A DNA stretch of 32,877 nucleotides. It comes from a bacterium (GTDB lineage Bacteria; Chloroflexota; Chloroflexia; Chloroflexales; Kallotenuaceae). Positions 31,459 through 32,877 of this stretch are shown here, piece by piece. The translations under genes were made by a program, and so were the position numbers. The notes beneath the pieces are model-generated. The model had not been told where the DNA came from. It made no database searches and worked only from the letters and a program-made list of their open reading frames with translations. Location of the stretch: contig JADDQE010000059.1 in the NCBI GenBank assembly GCA_016781525.1, forward strand, positions 1-32,877, in the 5' to 3' direction. Each line of letters opens with the position of its first letter. The stretch's first letter is position 1.

Positions 31459-31775
31459 ATCATCCTCTATTGTACAGTACCAGAACCCTGATCTATATCC
31501 AGCCCGCTATGGCGGTCTTCTTCATTAACGCCGCAGTGGCACAGATAGTTCCCGTGCTTGGGCATTTGCGGATAGGATCTAGCGTTGGAGTTTGACTGGG
31601 GCTCCTTATAAGGTGTACGTTGGCCGTGGTCGCTTGGATGTTTATATCTGCAACCTCCTCGATCGTTCACACGTCCTTATCGGCGGACTTGTGCGCACTG
31701 CAAGGACTATTCGGTATGCTATGATTAGAGTTGGGGTGTCGAGTAGTGCAACCGGCTTGGTAGCAGGAGGCGTGT
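31459..31775. other. Divergent intergenic region between two kinases
   Basis: About 317 bases with no supported gene. It must hold both kinase promoters. For the minus-strand kinase a TACAAT box lies at 31474-31469, with no good -35. A perfect palindrome CCTTATAAGG is at 31604-31613. The plus-strand kinase has an extended -10 at 31717-31725 and AGGAGG at 31765-31770. Candidate small readings here are without ribosome sites. Confidence 0.6.
31717..31725 (+). promoter_or_regulatory. Extended -10 promoter of the zinc-ribbon kinase
   Basis: TGC-TATGAT lies 50 bases before the GTG start at 31776, with no strong -35. The expected start site is near 31732. Confidence 0.45.
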
Positions 31776-32877
31776 GTGGCGGAACAGCTGGCGGTTGGGA
31801 CAATCGTGCAAGGGCAACAAGGCGACTACGAGGTACTCGCGACTGTTGGCCGAGGCGGCATGGGTGTCGTCTACCGTGTGCGGCGGCTCAACGATGGGAC
31901 AATCTGGGCTCTGAAGGAGCAGCGTTCGGCCGAGCCGCTAAAGCCTGATGAGGTTGTCGAAAGCCGTCAGCTCTTTGCGCAGGAGGCGCAGCTTGTCCTC
32001 CGGATCAATCATCCCAACGCGGTTCGCGGGTTAGAGCTGTTTGAATGGCAGGGCCGGCAGTATTTTGTGATGGAATTCGTCAACGGCGAGACGCTGGAAA
32101 AGCGGCTGCGCGAGGCGAACGCTCCCGCATTTGAGCAAGATGCATTGCGGTGGACGATCCAAATGGCGCGCGTGCTGAGCTATCTGCACGGGCAGAACCC
32201 GCCGATCATCTATCGCGACCTCAAGCCTGCCAATGTGATCATGACCCCGGACGGCACGATTAAGTTTATCGATTTTGGCGTCGCGCGTACCCACAAGGTC
32301 GGCAAGACGAAGGACACCGTTGCCATCGGAACGTTTGGGTATGCGCCGCCAGAACAGTACGGTAAGGGCCAGACAGACGCCCGCTCCGATATCTATACGC
32401 TTGGTGCGACGCTCTACCATCTGTTGACAAATATGCCGCCGCGCCCGCTGTACACACCAAAGCCAGGCGAGATCCAAGCGCTTAATCCATCTGTCCAGCC
32501 GCGAACGGAGCAAATTGTTATCCAGGCGATGCAGCAAGACCGCAATGCGCGGTTTGTTTCCGCCGCCGCGATGGAGCAGGCAATGCAGAGCTGTCTTACC
32601 CAGCCAATGCCACAGCTTGCACCAGTTGCCCAAGCACAGCCGGTCGCTCCGGATGCGACGCAGCGGACGTCGGCGCCAGTTGTGCCGCCGCGCGCTCGGG
32701 TGCAACCGCAGCCAGTGGTCGGCCCGACGGCTCGAAAGATCGAGCCAACGCCCGTGGCGGCTGCTCCAGCCGAAGCATTGAATCGTTTCTGCGCAAACTG
32801 CGGCCGTGGGAACAAGTCCACCGCGCGGTTCTGTGCCACGTGTGGCGCGGCCTTGCCCGTCGTGCCGGCTGCGCAAC
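31776..32877 (+). CDS. Ser/Thr protein kinase with zinc ribbon (3'-partial, runs off window)
   Basis: Starts at a GTG with a perfect AGGAGG five bases upstream. 367 residues are visible and the frame is open at the window end. Kinase domain about 15-275: glycine loop VGRGGMGVVYRV, Lys47 (WALKEQ), catalytic loop IIYRDLKPANVIM (Tyr146-Arg147-Asp148, Tyr in place of His), DFG at 166-168, and the segment TFGYAPPEQYGKGQTDARSDIY. A Pro/Gln/Ala-rich linker (about 280-335) leads to a zinc ribbon with Cys339, Cys342, Cys353 and Cys356 (CANCG..FCATCGAAL). Related proteins often continue with repeats or a further domain after the ribbon, so much may be missing. No transmembrane helix is seen yet. Confidence 0.92.
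   Translation, partial: MAEQLAVGTIVQGQQGDYEVLATVGRGGMGVVYRVRRLNDGTIWALKEQRSAEPLKPDEVVESRQLFAQEAQLVLRINHPNAVRGLELFEWQGRQYFVMEFVNGETLEKRLREANAPAFEQDALRWTIQMARVLSYLHGQNPPIIYRDLKPANVIMTPDGTIKFIDFGVARTHKVGKTKDTVAIGTFGYAPPEQYGKGQTDARSDIYTLGATLYHLLTNMPPRPLYTPKPGEIQALNPSVQPRTEQIVIQAMQQDRNARFVSAAAMEQAMQSCLTQPMPQLAPVAQAQPVAPDATQRTSAPVVPPRARVQPQPVVGPTARKIEPTPVAAAPAEALNRFCANCGRGNKSTARFCATCGAALPVVPAAQ

Noticed and set aside
32031..32876. Long minus-strand reading (281 codons) opposite the second kinase
   Set aside because: It is antisense to a clear kinase with all catalytic motifs, has a basic, Arg/His/Trp-rich unnatural composition and no ribosome site.

Overview
The window looks like a chromosomal segment of a bacterium from the phylum Chloroflexota, probably class Chloroflexia. 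This is inferred from gene content and protein style: a DUF4388 protein, a Ser/Thr kinase carrying WD40-like PD40 repeats, a second kinase ending in a zinc ribbon, surface proteins with FGxP-type repeats, a GSI-alpha glutamine synthetase, MenA, and an IS982-type transposase. No rRNA or taxonomic marker is present, so the assignment is an inference. The DNA is moderately GC-rich and densely coding.

Layout. 1-1272: a 5'-truncated GH15 glucoamylase/trehalase-type gene. 1300-11329 (minus strand): an ion and nucleoside transport block. It holds two TrkA-type K+ channel regulatory subunits separated by a complete BMP-family nucleoside ABC importer (lipoprotein, double ATPase, two permeases), then a P-type ATPase with unusual motifs. 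11471-12757 (minus): a 44-residue membrane peptide and a two-gene operon of a divergent macro-domain protein and a zinc-ribbon protein. 12902-13675 (plus): a DUF4388 protein. 13725-16397 (minus): an operon of a DUF2520 dehydrogenase, panB and panC for pantothenate synthesis. It appears to share a palindromic -35 element with the divergent tRNA-Gln(CUG) gene, which is followed by murI. 17693-19904: two divergent receiver-domain proteins, an OsmC protein and a DUF3072 protein.

20156-21149 is a probable IS982-family insertion sequence. 21194-24521: a DUF983 membrane protein, a 527-base stretch with no convincing gene, an alpha/beta hydrolase, and a VOC-protein/menA pair. 24633-29411 (plus): a PolX/PHP protein whose polymerase aspartates are largely missing, a HIT hydrolase, a membrane-anchored repeat protein, then glnA preceded by overlapping inverted repeats. 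29485-32877: two divergent Ser/Thr kinases, the second running off the window.

Principal items for a second look are the P-type ATPase (altered dephosphorylation, hinge and ion-site motifs but an intact DKTGTLT), the PolX homologue (polymerase residues lost, PHP metal site kept), the shared -35 bidirectional promoter at 16566-16617, the mutually exclusive inverted repeats before glnA, and the macro-like/zinc-ribbon operon. No CRISPR array, prophage or clear defence system was seen.
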